DNA from: Hyphomonadaceae bacterium UBA2389
GTDB lineage: Bacteria > Pseudomonadota > Alphaproteobacteria > Caulobacterales > Aquidulcibacteraceae
Direction: 5' to 3'
Length of the DNA: 16,726 nucleotides
NCBI GenBank assembly: GCA_002343395.1
Contig: DDSN01000130.1
Coordinates: forward strand, 1,899-18,624
The notes below the pieces were generated by a model. That model searched no databases, was not told the origin of the DNA, and worked only from the letters and a program-made list of their open reading frames with translations. Position numbers and translations under genes: made by a program. Of this stretch, positions 1 through 6,162 are shown in pieces; the first letter of the stretch is position 1, and every line of letters starts with the position of its first letter.

Positions 1-1
1 G

Positions 2-748
2 CCGGGCGAGCTCTACGACTGGGACCACGTCTGCCGCCTGCTCGCCCACCAGACCCCATGGTGGGAACCCGGCACGCGCTCGGGCTACCACGCGATCACC
101 CAGGGCTATCTCGTCGGCGAGGTGGTGCGTCGCGCCACCGGCAAGACGCTGGGCACCGTGTTCCGCGAGGAGATCGCGGGGCCGCTCGGGGCCGACTTCC
201 ACATCGGGCTGCCGCCCGAAGCCGACGCGCGGGCCGGCGAACTGATCCCGCCGGAAAAAGGCCTCCTCGCCGCGACGCCCGGCGGCGACATCGCGAGGCG
301 GACGCTCGGCAACCCCGCGCTCAGCGCGCTCGAGCCGCGCCACACGCCCTGGCGGCGCGCCGAGATCCCGGCGGCCGGCGGCTTCGGCAATGCCCGCTCG
401 GTCGCCCGCATCCAGGCGATCCTCGCCAATGGCGGGGCGGCCGGGGGCAAGCGCTTCCTCTCCGAAGACGGGGCGCGCCGGGCGCTGGAGCTCCAGGTCG
501 ACAACACCGATCTGGTGCTGGGCATCCCGGTCCGCTTCGGCCTCGGCTACGGCATGCCCAGCCTCGTGGTGCCCTTCCCGCACGAGAATACGGTCTTCTG
601 GGGCGGCTGGGGCGGCTCGCTGATCGTCGTCGACTACGATGCGCGCATGACCTTCGCCTACGTGATGAACCGCATGAACTCGACCACCACGGGCGACGCC
701 CGGGTCGCCGGCATGATCATGGGCATGTTCGGCGGCCTCGCCGCGTGA
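2..748 (+). CDS. Serine hydrolase of the beta-lactamase / family VIII esterase type (C-terminal part)
   Basis: The reading frame is open from the first bases of the window, so the N-terminus, including the expected SxxK nucleophile motif, lies outside. The visible 248 residues resemble the beta-lactamase-related serine hydrolases (class C-like, family VIII carboxylesterases). SGYHAITQGYLVGE near residues 27-40 fits the region of the catalytic Tyr (YxN-type motif). FREEIAGPLGADFHIGLP follows, and WGGWGGS near residues 200-206 replaces the KTG/HTG motif, as WGG motifs do in family VIII esterases. The substrate cannot be told; ester or lactone hydrolysis is more likely than true beta-lactamase activity. 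The stop TGA overlaps the GTG start of the next gene (GTGA), so the two are probably co-translated. No signal peptide can be judged because the start is missing. Confidence 0.8.
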   Translation, partial: PGELYDWDHVCRLLAHQTPWWEPGTRSGYHAITQGYLVGEVVRRATGKTLGTVFREEIAGPLGADFHIGLPPEADARAGELIPPEKGLLAATPGGDIARRTLGNPALSALEPRHTPWRRAEIPAAGGFGNARSVARIQAILANGGAAGGKRFLSEDGARRALELQVDNTDLVLGIPVRFGLGYGMPSLVVPFPHENTVFWGGWGGSLIVVDYDARMTFAYVMNRMNSTTTGDARVAGMIMGMFGGLAA

Positions 749-1494
749 CGGCGAAGAAGGTGCTGCGCGTCTCCTTCCTGGAGCGCATCGACAGCGCCTG
801 GGGCGAGATCACCATCGCCATGGCGGCGAAGACCGGGGCCATCATCTATGCCCAGGGCGGCTGCCATCAGAGCGAGTCCGACGGGCGCGGCGTCAGCCTC
901 TCGTCCTACATCCACGCGATCCACAGCCTCGTCCGCCAGGCCGGGGCGCGCAGCGTGCTGATGATCGGCTGCGGCGGCGGCGTGCTCGGCACGATGCTCT
1001 CGGCCGACGGCGTCGCGGTGACGATGGTCGACATCAACCCCGCCTCGCCCTATGTCGCGCGGCGCTATTTCGGCCTGCCCGACAGCGTGCCGTTCCATGT
1101 CGAGGACGGCGCCGCCTACCTGGCGCGCGGCAGGTCGAAGTTCGACGCCATCGTGCTCGACGCCTACCACGCCTCCGAGATCCCGGAGCACCTGACCACG
1201 CCGGCCTTTTTCGAAAGCGCGGCGGCGCGGCTGACGAAGAAGGGCGCGCTCCTCGTCAACGTCTTCCTGCAGGACGACGCCGACCGCGACGCCCAGACCA
1301 TCGCCCGCACCCTCCGGGGCGTCTTCCCCGAGGTCCGCCTGCTCGACGAGCCCGGCGCCCGCGAGCGCAACGCGATTCTCATGGCCGGCCATGTCGCGCC
1401 TCTCGCCCGGCCCTGGCTGACGATGCGCCCGCGCACCGCCGCCGAGGACATCCGCGCCGAGCTGAAGCGCCTCGACTTCCAACGCCTCCCCTGA
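745..1494 (+). CDS. Spermidine-synthase-like (aminopropyl/methyltransferase fold) protein
   Basis: This 249-residue protein has a Rossmann-type S-adenosylmethionine fold of the spermidine synthase superfamily. The glycine-rich loop VLMIGCGGGVLG is at residues 71-82, the acidic strand end VDINP at 95-99, and EDGAAYL at 120-126. DAYHASEIPEHL at 139-150 resembles the DAFxxDxIPxHL stretch of spermidine-synthase-like proteins rather than the DxTDPxGP catalytic motif of true SpeE. The usual GGGDG is GCGGG here. Classical spermidine synthase activity is therefore doubtful, and a methyltransferase or other AdoMet-dependent role is possible. The GTG start at 745 was chosen because it overlaps the upstream stop as GTGA and the homologous region begins just after it (FLERIDSAWGEI). 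In this gene essentially every Asp codon is GAC, unlike the dcw genes to the right. Confidence 0.75.
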   Translation: MTAKKVLRVSFLERIDSAWGEITIAMAAKTGAIIYAQGGCHQSESDGRGVSLSSYIHAIHSLVRQAGARSVLMIGCGGGVLGTMLSADGVAVTMVDINPASPYVARRYFGLPDSVPFHVEDGAAYLARGRSKFDAIVLDAYHASEIPEHLTTPAFFESAAARLTKKGALLVNVFLQDDADRDAQTIARTLRGVFPEVRLLDEPGARERNAILMAGHVAPLARPWLTMRPRTAAEDIRAELKRLDFQRLP

Positions 1495-1510
1495 CGCCCC
1501 AGCTCAAACG

Positions 1511-1554
1511 GTCCTCATCCTGAGGAGGGCGCAAAGCGCCCGTCTCGAAGGACG
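1511..1554. repeat. Alphaproteobacterial intergenic palindromic repeat, possible bidirectional terminator
   Basis: The gap between two convergent genes contains a compact palindromic element. CCTCA-TCC-TGAGG (1513-1525) and GGGCGC-AAA-GCGCCC (1527-1541) are both perfect hairpins. GTCCT at 1511-1515 pairs with AGGAC at 1549-1553, enclosing most of the element. The text CCTCATCCTGAGGAG...GTCTCGAAGGAC matches, from memory, a dispersed repeat very common between genes in many Alphaproteobacteria, especially Hyphomicrobiales. In this position it could end transcription from both sides, although there is no T-run. Only one copy was seen in the window. Confidence 0.7.
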
Positions 1555-1568
1555 CACCGCGCCGAACG

Positions 1569-2237
1569 CTAGCCCCAGTGCCAGGTGGTGAAGCTCTCCA
1601 CCGGCTCGCGTTCGGCGACCAGGGTATTCACCGGATCGCTTTCGTCGGCATAGCCGAGCGACAGGCCGCAGACGATGTAGTCCTCGTCCGGCACGTTCAG
1701 CACCCGCCGCGTCACCGTCCAGTAATTGTTCCAGGCGCCCTGGGCGCAGGTCGAAAGCCCGCGGTCCGCCGCCGCCAGCATGAAGCTCTGCATGAACAGC
1801 CCGACGTCGAGATAGCTCATCGGCCCCAGGTCCTTGTCGATGGTGAAGATCAGTCCGACCGGCGCGTCGAAGAACTTGTAGTTGCGGCCCCACTGCGCCC
1901 AGTTGGCCGCCGCGTCGCCCTTGGGGATGCCGATGAGGCCGTACATCGCCTTGCCCAGCGTGCGCATGCGCGTGACATAGGGCTCCTTGCGCTTGGCCGA
2001 CCGCGGGAACTCGGGCGCGGCGTCGGCGGGGTTGGCCTCGCGATGGGCCAGCACCTCGGCGACCAGCCGGTCGCGCGTCGCCCCGGCGACGACATGCACC
2101 TTCCAGGGCTGGACATTGGTGCCCGACGGGGCCAGCGCCGCCTCGGCGAGCAGCGCCTCGACCGTGGCGCGCGGCACCGGATCGGGCCGGAAGGCGCGCA
2201 CCGAGCGGCGGGTGCGCAGGGCGTCGGACAACTCCAT
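1569..2237 (-). CDS. Nitroreductase family protein (likely independent gene start)
   Basis: From ATG 2237 this encodes 222 residues, a usual length for the FMN-dependent nitroreductase family, which reduces nitro compounds, quinones or similar acceptors with NAD(P)H. Family features are RTRRSVRAF near residues 8-16 (FMN phosphate-binding arginines), APSGTNVQPWKVHVV at about 37-51, the central FMQSFMLAAADRGLSTCAQGAW, and a C-terminal GLSLGYAD stretch before the last helix. GGAG lies 6 nt upstream of the ATG (CCGGAGATCACGATG), good evidence that translation starts here even though the upstream HAD frame runs into it without a stop. It converges with the spermidine-synthase-like gene across the palindromic repeat. 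The substrate cannot be predicted. Confidence 0.8.
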   Translation of the reverse strand: MELSDALRTRRSVRAFRPDPVPRATVEALLAEAALAPSGTNVQPWKVHVVAGATRDRLVAEVLAHREANPADAAPEFPRSAKRKEPYVTRMRTLGKAMYGLIGIPKGDAAANWAQWGRNYKFFDAPVGLIFTIDKDLGPMSYLDVGLFMQSFMLAAADRGLSTCAQGAWNNYWTVTRRVLNVPDEDYIVCGLSLGYADESDPVNTLVAEREPVESFTTWHWG

Positions 2238-3179
2238 CGTGATCTCCGGATTGGGGAATGGCGGCGGGCGATCCTTAGCAGGCGCGGCGCCGCCGCTGCC
2301 ATGCCCGGATTCGCCCCGCCCTAACCCTTGAGCAGCCCCAGAAGGGTCGAGCGCGCCGAGACGCGCGATATTCGCCTTGACGATCTCGTCCAGCCGCCCG
2401 CCCTCTGCGTAGTTCGCCGGCACGGCGCAGTGCACCCGCCCGTCCTTCAGGTAGCGCGTCGCCTTGCTGCGCGCGCCCTTGGCGTTGGGCTGGAAGACGG
2501 CGATCGACAGCCCGCCCTGGTCCTTCACCATGCGGAACGAGGGCACGTCGGTCTCGCCGTCGCCGATGAAGATCATGTTCTCGAACGGCACCGGGCGGCT
2601 GCGCTGCTCGATGACCTGGTTGACCTTGGCGTTGTCGGTGATGTCGTGCGCGCCCTTGTTGATGCGGAACAGGAACTGCGTCTTGGTGGTGTAGTTGATG
2701 GCGACGCTCGGCCACTTGGCCTCGCCGTTCTTGTCGTAAAGAAAGCGCGACGCGAACACGTTGCGAAACCGGGCGAACAACGGGCAGCCCTCGATCATCT
2801 CGTAGATGCCCGAGGAAATGACATAGTGGTCGAGTTGCAGGCCGAGATCGTCGGCGAACGAGTCGATGCGGTCGAACCAGTGATCGAGGCCGTCGAAAAA
2901 GTCCGGGTCGCGGCCGCTGTCCTGCAATTGCCGGCGGGTGACCGGGTGGCCCGCCGCGCGCGCGCGATCGAGCATCAGGTGCATGTAGACGAGGATTTCG
3001 TCGGCATCCTCGGCCTTGGCGAGGCGCTTTACCTCCATCCAGAAATCGGCGTGCTTCATGCCGGCGATGTCGGGGATGAAGCTGCGTTCCTGAAGGTTGC
3101 CGCGCGCCAGCGTTCCGTCGAAGTCATAGATGAGCGCGGCGCGCAGCGGCTGGGGGCGGCGGTGGGCGGTATCCGGCAT
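1569..3179 (-). CDS. HAD-family phosphatase read through into a nitroreductase (probable frameshift fusion)
   Basis: As sequenced, this is one 536-residue frame with two unrelated domains. Residues 1 to about 280 are a haloacid-dehalogenase-type hydrolase: DFDGT (19-23, nucleophile Asp19), VISSG (motif II) and IGDGETDVP (acidic motif IV). This suggests a Mg-dependent phosphatase of the phosphoserine-phosphatase-like class; the substrate is unknown. Residues 315-536 are a complete nitroreductase. The 30-odd residues between (rich in G, P and A) look like translated spacer. In the +1 frame the same DNA ends in LLGLLKG then TAG (2323-2321). Removing one base of the C3 run at 2344-2346 would give ...IARLGALDLLGLLKG and stop, a HAD protein of about 285 residues. 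The nitroreductase also has its own Shine-Dalgarno and ATG. A genuine bifunctional protein is possible but less likely. ATG at 3179 starts the frame. Confidence 0.65.
   Translation of the reverse strand: MPDTAHRRPQPLRAALIYDFDGTLARGNLQERSFIPDIAGMKHADFWMEVKRLAKAEDADEILVYMHLMLDRARAAGHPVTRRQLQDSGRDPDFFDGLDHWFDRIDSFADDLGLQLDHYVISSGIYEMIEGCPLFARFRNVFASRFLYDKNGEAKWPSVAINYTTKTQFLFRINKGAHDITDNAKVNQVIEQRSRPVPFENMIFIGDGETDVPSFRMVKDQGGLSIAVFQPNAKGARSKATRYLKDGRVHCAVPANYAEGGRLDEIVKANIARLGALDPSGAAQGLGRGESGHGSGGAAPAKDRPPPFPNPEITMELSDALRTRRSVRAFRPDPVPRATVEALLAEAALAPSGTNVQPWKVHVVAGATRDRLVAEVLAHREANPADAAPEFPRSAKRKEPYVTRMRTLGKAMYGLIGIPKGDAAANWAQWGRNYKFFDAPVGLIFTIDKDLGPMSYLDVGLFMQSFMLAAADRGLSTCAQGAWNNYWTVTRRVLNVPDEDYIVCGLSLGYADESDPVNTLVAEREPVESFTTWHWG
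2321..2346 (-). other. Probable frameshift site and lost stop codon of the HAD gene
   Basis: On the minus strand the HAD frame reads GCG CTC GAC CCT TCT GGG GCT GCT CAA GGG TTA, passing the TAG out of frame. With one C fewer in the GACCCTT run it would read GCG CTC GAC CTT CTG GGG CTG CTC AAG GGT TAG. That gives a typical hydrophobic/basic C-terminal end and leaves an 83 bp gap to the nitroreductase ATG. This could be a real mutation or a sequencing or assembly error; the sequence alone cannot tell. Confidence 0.55.
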
Positions 3180-3284
3180 GGCTCACCCGGCTGCGCGGAG
3201 TCGGGCGCGGGAGTCAAATGTTGCGAAGGCGAAGCGAGGGAGCGCCGCTCTTCCAGACCTCCGCCGTTGGCAAAGTCACACGCG
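3180..3284 (-). other. Intergenic segment after murC; possible junction, possible murB remnant
   Basis: These 105 bases separate the murC stop from the HAD gene start and hold no convincing full gene. A 21-codon frame starts with GTG at 3279, 5 nt after the murC stop, and ends with TGA at 3214 (MTLPTAEVWKSGAPSLRLRN). This is where murB would normally begin, so it could be a broken murB start; that is speculation from position only. No clear terminator or promoter was seen. The segment marks the change from the dcw cluster to unrelated genes. Confidence 0.35.
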
Positions 3285-4694
3285 CTACGTCCCGCCCAGT
3301 TTCCCCGGCAGCGCGTTCGCGTACGCGGTGATGTCGCCGGCGCCGAGGCACACGACGATGTCGCCCGGTTTCGCTTCCGCGCGCACGAACGCGGGCAGTT
3401 CATCGAGCGAAGCAAGCTTGCGCGCGTCGCGATGGCCGTGGCTCTTCAAACTCGCGGCGAGCGCCTCGGCGTTGACGCCGTCGATCGGTTGCTCGCCGGC
3501 GGCGTAAACCTCCGCTACCGCGACAATGTCGGCGTCATTGAAGCAGGTGGAGAACTCCTTGAAGAGGTCGCGCAACCGCGTGAACCGATGCGGCTGCACC
3601 ACGGCGATGACGCGCCCGCCCGTCATCTCGCGAGCGGCGGAGAGCACGGCGGCGATCTCGACCGGGTGGTGGGCGTAATCGTCAACGATGCGCGCCTCGT
3701 TCCAAGCGCCCGTGGTGGTGAAGCGCCGCTTCACGCCGGCGAAGCTCTTGAGGCCAGCGCGTACGCCCTCGTCGCTCACGCCAAGCTCGCGCGCCACCGC
3801 GATGGCCGCGACCGCGTTCTGAACGTTGTGGCGGCCCGCGACGGGTAAAAACAAATCCCGCAGCGTCACCGCCGGGCCATCGCCCTTGCGCCGCACCACC
3901 ACGTCGAAGGTCGAGCCCTCGCGAGAAGGACGCAGGTTCTGCGCGCAGACATCGGCCTGCGGATTGAAACCGTAGGAAACGACGCGCCGGTCGCGCACCT
4001 GGGCGGCGAGCGTCTGCACCTGGGGGTGGTCCAGACACATCACCGCGAAGCCATAAAACGGAATGTTCTCCACGAACGCCTGGTAGGCCGCGTTCATCGC
4101 TTCGACGGAGCCATAATGATCCAAATGTTCTGGGTCCATGTTGGTGACCACCACCGCCGTCGCGCGCAGGCGCGTGAACGTACCGTCGCTTTCGTCGGCC
4201 TCCACCACCATCCACTCGCCCTCGCCCATGCGCGCGTTGGCGCCGTAAGCGTTGATGATGCCGCCATTGATGACGGTTGGGTCCTTGCCGCCGGCGTCGA
4301 GCAGCGCGGCGATCATCGAGGTCGTTGTCGTCTTGCCGTGCGTGCCGCCGATCGCCACCGTCCATTTCAGCCGCATGATCTCGGCCAGCATCTCGGCGCG
4401 TTTCACAATCGGGGCGCCGCGGGCGCGCGCGGCGTCCACTTCCGGATTGCCATTCTTGATTGCCGAGGAGATGACGACGACGCCCGCGTCGGCGGCGTTC
4501 TCGGCCTTGTGGCCGATATGAACGGCGATGCCCTGGGCGCGCAGCCGCTCGATATTGGCGCCCTCCTTCGCATCGGAGCCGGTGACCTCGTAGCCGAGGT
4601 TCTTCATCACCGCCGCGATGCCTGACATGCCGATGCCGCCGATGCCGACGAAATGAATGGGGCCTATGTCGAATGGAATGGCGCGGCGCAGCAT
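3285..4694 (-). CDS. murC: UDP-N-acetylmuramate--L-alanine ligase MurC
   Basis: MurC adds L-alanine to UDP-MurNAc using ATP, the first cytoplasmic step of the peptidoglycan stem peptide. The 469-residue length is normal. The N-terminal Rossmann domain has HFVGIGGIGMSGIA (14-27). The ATP-binding loop is GTHGKTTTT (117-125). The central domain shows VVEADESDGTF and TNMDPEHLDHYGS. The C-terminal ligase domain has RRFTTTGAWNEARIVDDYAHHP followed by VVQPHRFTRLRDLF. The ATG at 4694 has GGGGA just upstream and is preceded by a plausible sigma-70-type promoter. It is separated from murG by the four-gene sigma module. Downstream, murB and ddl, which normally follow in this part of the cluster, are missing. 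Confidence 0.97.
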   Translation of the reverse strand: MLRRAIPFDIGPIHFVGIGGIGMSGIAAVMKNLGYEVTGSDAKEGANIERLRAQGIAVHIGHKAENAADAGVVVISSAIKNGNPEVDAARARGAPIVKRAEMLAEIMRLKWTVAIGGTHGKTTTTSMIAALLDAGGKDPTVINGGIINAYGANARMGEGEWMVVEADESDGTFTRLRATAVVVTNMDPEHLDHYGSVEAMNAAYQAFVENIPFYGFAVMCLDHPQVQTLAAQVRDRRVVSYGFNPQADVCAQNLRPSREGSTFDVVVRRKGDGPAVTLRDLFLPVAGRHNVQNAVAAIAVARELGVSDEGVRAGLKSFAGVKRRFTTTGAWNEARIVDDYAHHPVEIAAVLSAAREMTGGRVIAVVQPHRFTRLRDLFKEFSTCFNDADIVAVAEVYAAGEQPIDGVNAEALAASLKSHGHRDARKLASLDELPAFVRAEAKPGDIVVCLGAGDITAYANALPGKLGGT

Positions 4695-4718
4695 GAAATC
4701 CCCGGACTCGAAGCGCTT

Positions 4719-4746
4719 TCTATAGGGGCGCTTGAGGGCGCCTCAA
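4719..4746 (-). promoter_or_regulatory. Candidate sigma-70-type promoter of murC, with overlapping palindromes
   Basis: On the minus strand TTGAGG (4746-4741) and TATAGA (4724-4719) are spaced by 16 bp, 25 bp before the murC start. The -35 box is one arm of a perfect hairpin, TTGAGG-CGC-CCTCAA (4746-4732), which lies 7 nt after the stop of the preceding gene; there is no T-run, so a terminator is less likely. Just downstream of the -10, AAGCGCTT (4718-4711) is a perfect 8 bp palindrome near the expected transcription start. The symmetry could be an operator or chance. The match suggests murC is transcribed separately from the sigma module. Confidence 0.45.
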
Positions 4747-4753
4747 AGGCCGC

Positions 4754-5065
4754 TCAGCGCATCCTGAGCGCCAAGAGCACGCCGCGGGGGCCCCGCGCCA
4801 TCGCTTTCGCGAACAAGTACGCGACGCCGACGATCGCCGCCGCCATGAACAGCGGCTGCATATCGGCGAGCGTCAGGCCCAAGGCTTGGGCGAGCGGAAA
4901 GAACACGCCAATCGCGGTGAAGGCGCCGATGGTGCGCACAGCGCGCTCGGCGGCCGCGAATTGCCGGGCGCGCCGCGCGACACGGGAGAGCACGTCGAGA
5001 CGGAAACGCGGGTCGGGCGTCGGCGGCGCGTCGCCCAGCAAATCCGCGAGATCGCGATCGTTCAT
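4754..5065 (-). CDS. Small membrane protein coupled to the ECF sigma factor, candidate anti-sigma factor
   Basis: This 103-residue protein is not a family I recognise with certainty. It has a soluble, charged N-terminal segment of about 44 residues (including PDPRFRLDVLSRVARR at 18-32) and then two hydrophobic stretches, about 45-63 and 70-88, likely membrane helices. The basic end RGPRGVLLALRMR is probably cytoplasmic. The start ATG overlaps the sigma factor stop as ATGA, and GGAG sits 8 nt before it, so translation should be coupled. A membrane protein co-translated just after an ECF sigma factor is the usual place for its anti-sigma factor, but no zinc-binding HxxxCxxC motif is present, so this role is inferred from context only. 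Confidence 0.7.
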   Translation of the reverse strand: MNDRDLADLLGDAPPTPDPRFRLDVLSRVARRARQFAAAERAVRTIGAFTAIGVFFPLAQALGLTLADMQPLFMAAAIVGVAYLFAKAMARGPRGVLLALRMR

Positions 5066-5607
5066 GCGTCATTCTCCGCGTCCAGATCGAGGGCGGCCCG
5101 CAACCGGGCGCGCCCGCGCGCGACATGCGATTTCACCGTGCCGAGCGGGAGCTTCAGCACCTCGGCGGCCTCCGCATGAGTGAAGTCCTGGCCAAGGCAG
5201 AGCGCCAACGCCGCACGCTGATCTTCTGGAAGTTGGTCCATCGCCCGCCGTAGGGCAAGGCGTTGCGCTGCTCGGGCGTAGGGTTCGGCGTCGGCGTCGG
5301 CAAGGTCGGCGTAGGCGTCCTCGCGCGCCTGGCGGCGCGTGTTCGAGCGACGGGAACGCCTCCAATACATGACCGCGACGCCGCATATGAAGGTTCGGAG
5401 CGTCGAGGCGCCATCGAAGCGATGCAGCACCTCCCAGGTTCGCGCGAACGCCTCCTGCGCCACGTCGTCGGCGTCGGCGGCGTTTCCCGTGAGGCGACGC
5501 AAGAATGCGCGAACCGACGGCTGATGCGCATCCACCAGCTCGCCGAACGCGCGCAAGTCGCCCTTGCGCGCACGCTCGATCAGGCGCGCCTCCGCGGCGG
5601 CGTCCAT
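5062..5607 (-). CDS. ECF-type RNA polymerase sigma factor (sigma-70 family)
   Basis: This 181-residue protein has only the two core sigma domains. Region 2 spans about residues 8-90, with LIERARKGDLRAFGELVDAH and the signature DADDVAQEAFARTWEVLHRFD (45-65). Region 4 spans about 120-175, with LPEDQRAALALCLGQDFTHAEAAEVLKL and the helix-turn-helix end PLGTVKSHVARGRARLR. The linker between them is rich in Ala and Asp. It should direct RNA polymerase to an alternative promoter set, which cannot be deduced here. ATG 5607 is 6 nt after the stop of the DUF6249-like gene, with only a weak Shine-Dalgarno, so coupling to upstream translation is likely. The stop overlaps the next start as ATGA. Finding such a regulator between murG and murC is unusual and suggests a link to envelope state. 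Confidence 0.93.
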   Translation of the reverse strand: MDAAAEARLIERARKGDLRAFGELVDAHQPSVRAFLRRLTGNAADADDVAQEAFARTWEVLHRFDGASTLRTFICGVAVMYWRRSRRSNTRRQAREDAYADLADADAEPYARAAQRLALRRAMDQLPEDQRAALALCLGQDFTHAEAAEVLKLPLGTVKSHVARGRARLRAALDLDAENDA

Positions 5608-5613
5608 GGCGTG

Positions 5614-6009
5614 CTACTTGCGGCCGAACAGCAGAATGAAGAGCGAGCCCAGCGCCAACACGCTCATGGTCACGGTGACGATGAGGAATGCGAACGCGTA
5701 GCTCTCGCTCTGGCTGACATACCAGCCAACGCCAAAGCCCGCCGCCAGCGCCGCGAACACCACGAACGTCCAAGCATGATCGTTCTTGCCGGGGCCGCCC
5801 GCCGCTTCAACGGACTCATCCAAGCCCTTGCGCGCCATATCGAGCAGTTCCTTTGGCGGCTCCTTGCCTTGATCGGTGTAAACCTTGATCAGATCGAGCA
5901 CGCGCTGTTGGCTGCGTTCGGTGGAGGCGTTGCCGCGGAAGGCCATCGCCATCCCGAAAATCGGGAACATCAGCCACCAGAAATCGCGAAAGAGTTCTTC
6001 GAAATTCAC
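5614..6009 (-). CDS. DUF6249-like three-helix membrane protein
   Basis: The protein has 131 residues from the GTG at 6009. It starts with an amphipathic/aromatic hydrophobic segment, DFWWLMFPIFGMAMAF (9-24), then a cytoplasmic-type helix VLDLIKVYTDQGKEPPKELLD (about 37-57). Two membrane helices follow at about 80-98 and 104-127, and it ends in FGRK. The pattern of an N-terminal hydrophobic segment, a helix ending in G-x-x-P-P-x-E-L-L and two C-terminal helices is like DUF6249 proteins, which I recall occurring next to sigma-70 genes. The GTG start is preferred because GGAGG lies 7 nt upstream and the codon overlaps the stop of the preceding microprotein as GTGA; an upstream in-frame ATG (6126) would add 39 residues translated from that gene. 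Function is unknown; sensing of a membrane or envelope signal is an inference. Confidence 0.8.
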   Translation of the reverse strand: MNFEELFRDFWWLMFPIFGMAMAFRGNASTERSQQRVLDLIKVYTDQGKEPPKELLDMARKGLDESVEAAGGPGKNDHAWTFVVFAALAAGFGVGWYVSQSESYAFAFLIVTVTMSVLALGSLFILLFGRK

Positions 6010-6149
6010 CGTCCAGCCTCCAAGTTTCGGCGTTGGCGCGAGATCGCGGCGCCCGCCCGCCGTTCCTCCTGGGTCAGATCCCAAGCGGCCGCCACCATGC
6101 CGAAAGCCGGAAAACCCAGCCACCAAAAGTCGCCAAGGAGTTCAGCCAC
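6006..6149 (-). CDS. 47-residue microprotein with DFWWLxFPxFGM motif
   Basis: This short gene from GTG 6149 encodes a 47-residue protein with one hydrophobic segment, LGDFWWLGFPAFGMVAAAW (about 5-23), followed by a charged tail rich in Arg and Glu. Its motif DFWWLGFPAFGM matches DFWWLMFPIFGM at the start of the next gene, and the DNA is also alike there, which suggests tandem duplication. Support for it being real: GGGGA lies 7 nt before the GTG, its stop TGA overlaps the next gene's start (GTGA), and the shared motif is in frame. An upstream in-frame ATG at 6221 would add 24 residues with no visible ribosome binding site. Function unknown; it may pair with or regulate its larger paralogue. 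Confidence 0.6.
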   Translation of the reverse strand: MAELLGDFWWLGFPAFGMVAAAWDLTQEERRAGAAISRQRRNLEAGR

Positions 6150-6162
6150 GATCCCGTCCCCG

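Noticed and set aside
58..744. Upstream extension of the spermidine-synthase-like frame
   Set aside because: This part is an Arg/Gly/Pro-rich shadow of the serine hydrolase; the homologous protein begins at the GTG at 745.
2328..3848. 506-codon open frame on the plus strand
   Set aside because: It lies antisense to the HAD gene and murC, both with clear motifs, and has no recognisable domain; high G+C opens such shadow frames.
4732..4746. Hairpin TTGAGG-CGC-CCTCAA as a rho-independent terminator
   Set aside because: The stem is only 6 bp and no T-run follows on the minus strand; it fits better as part of the murC promoter region.
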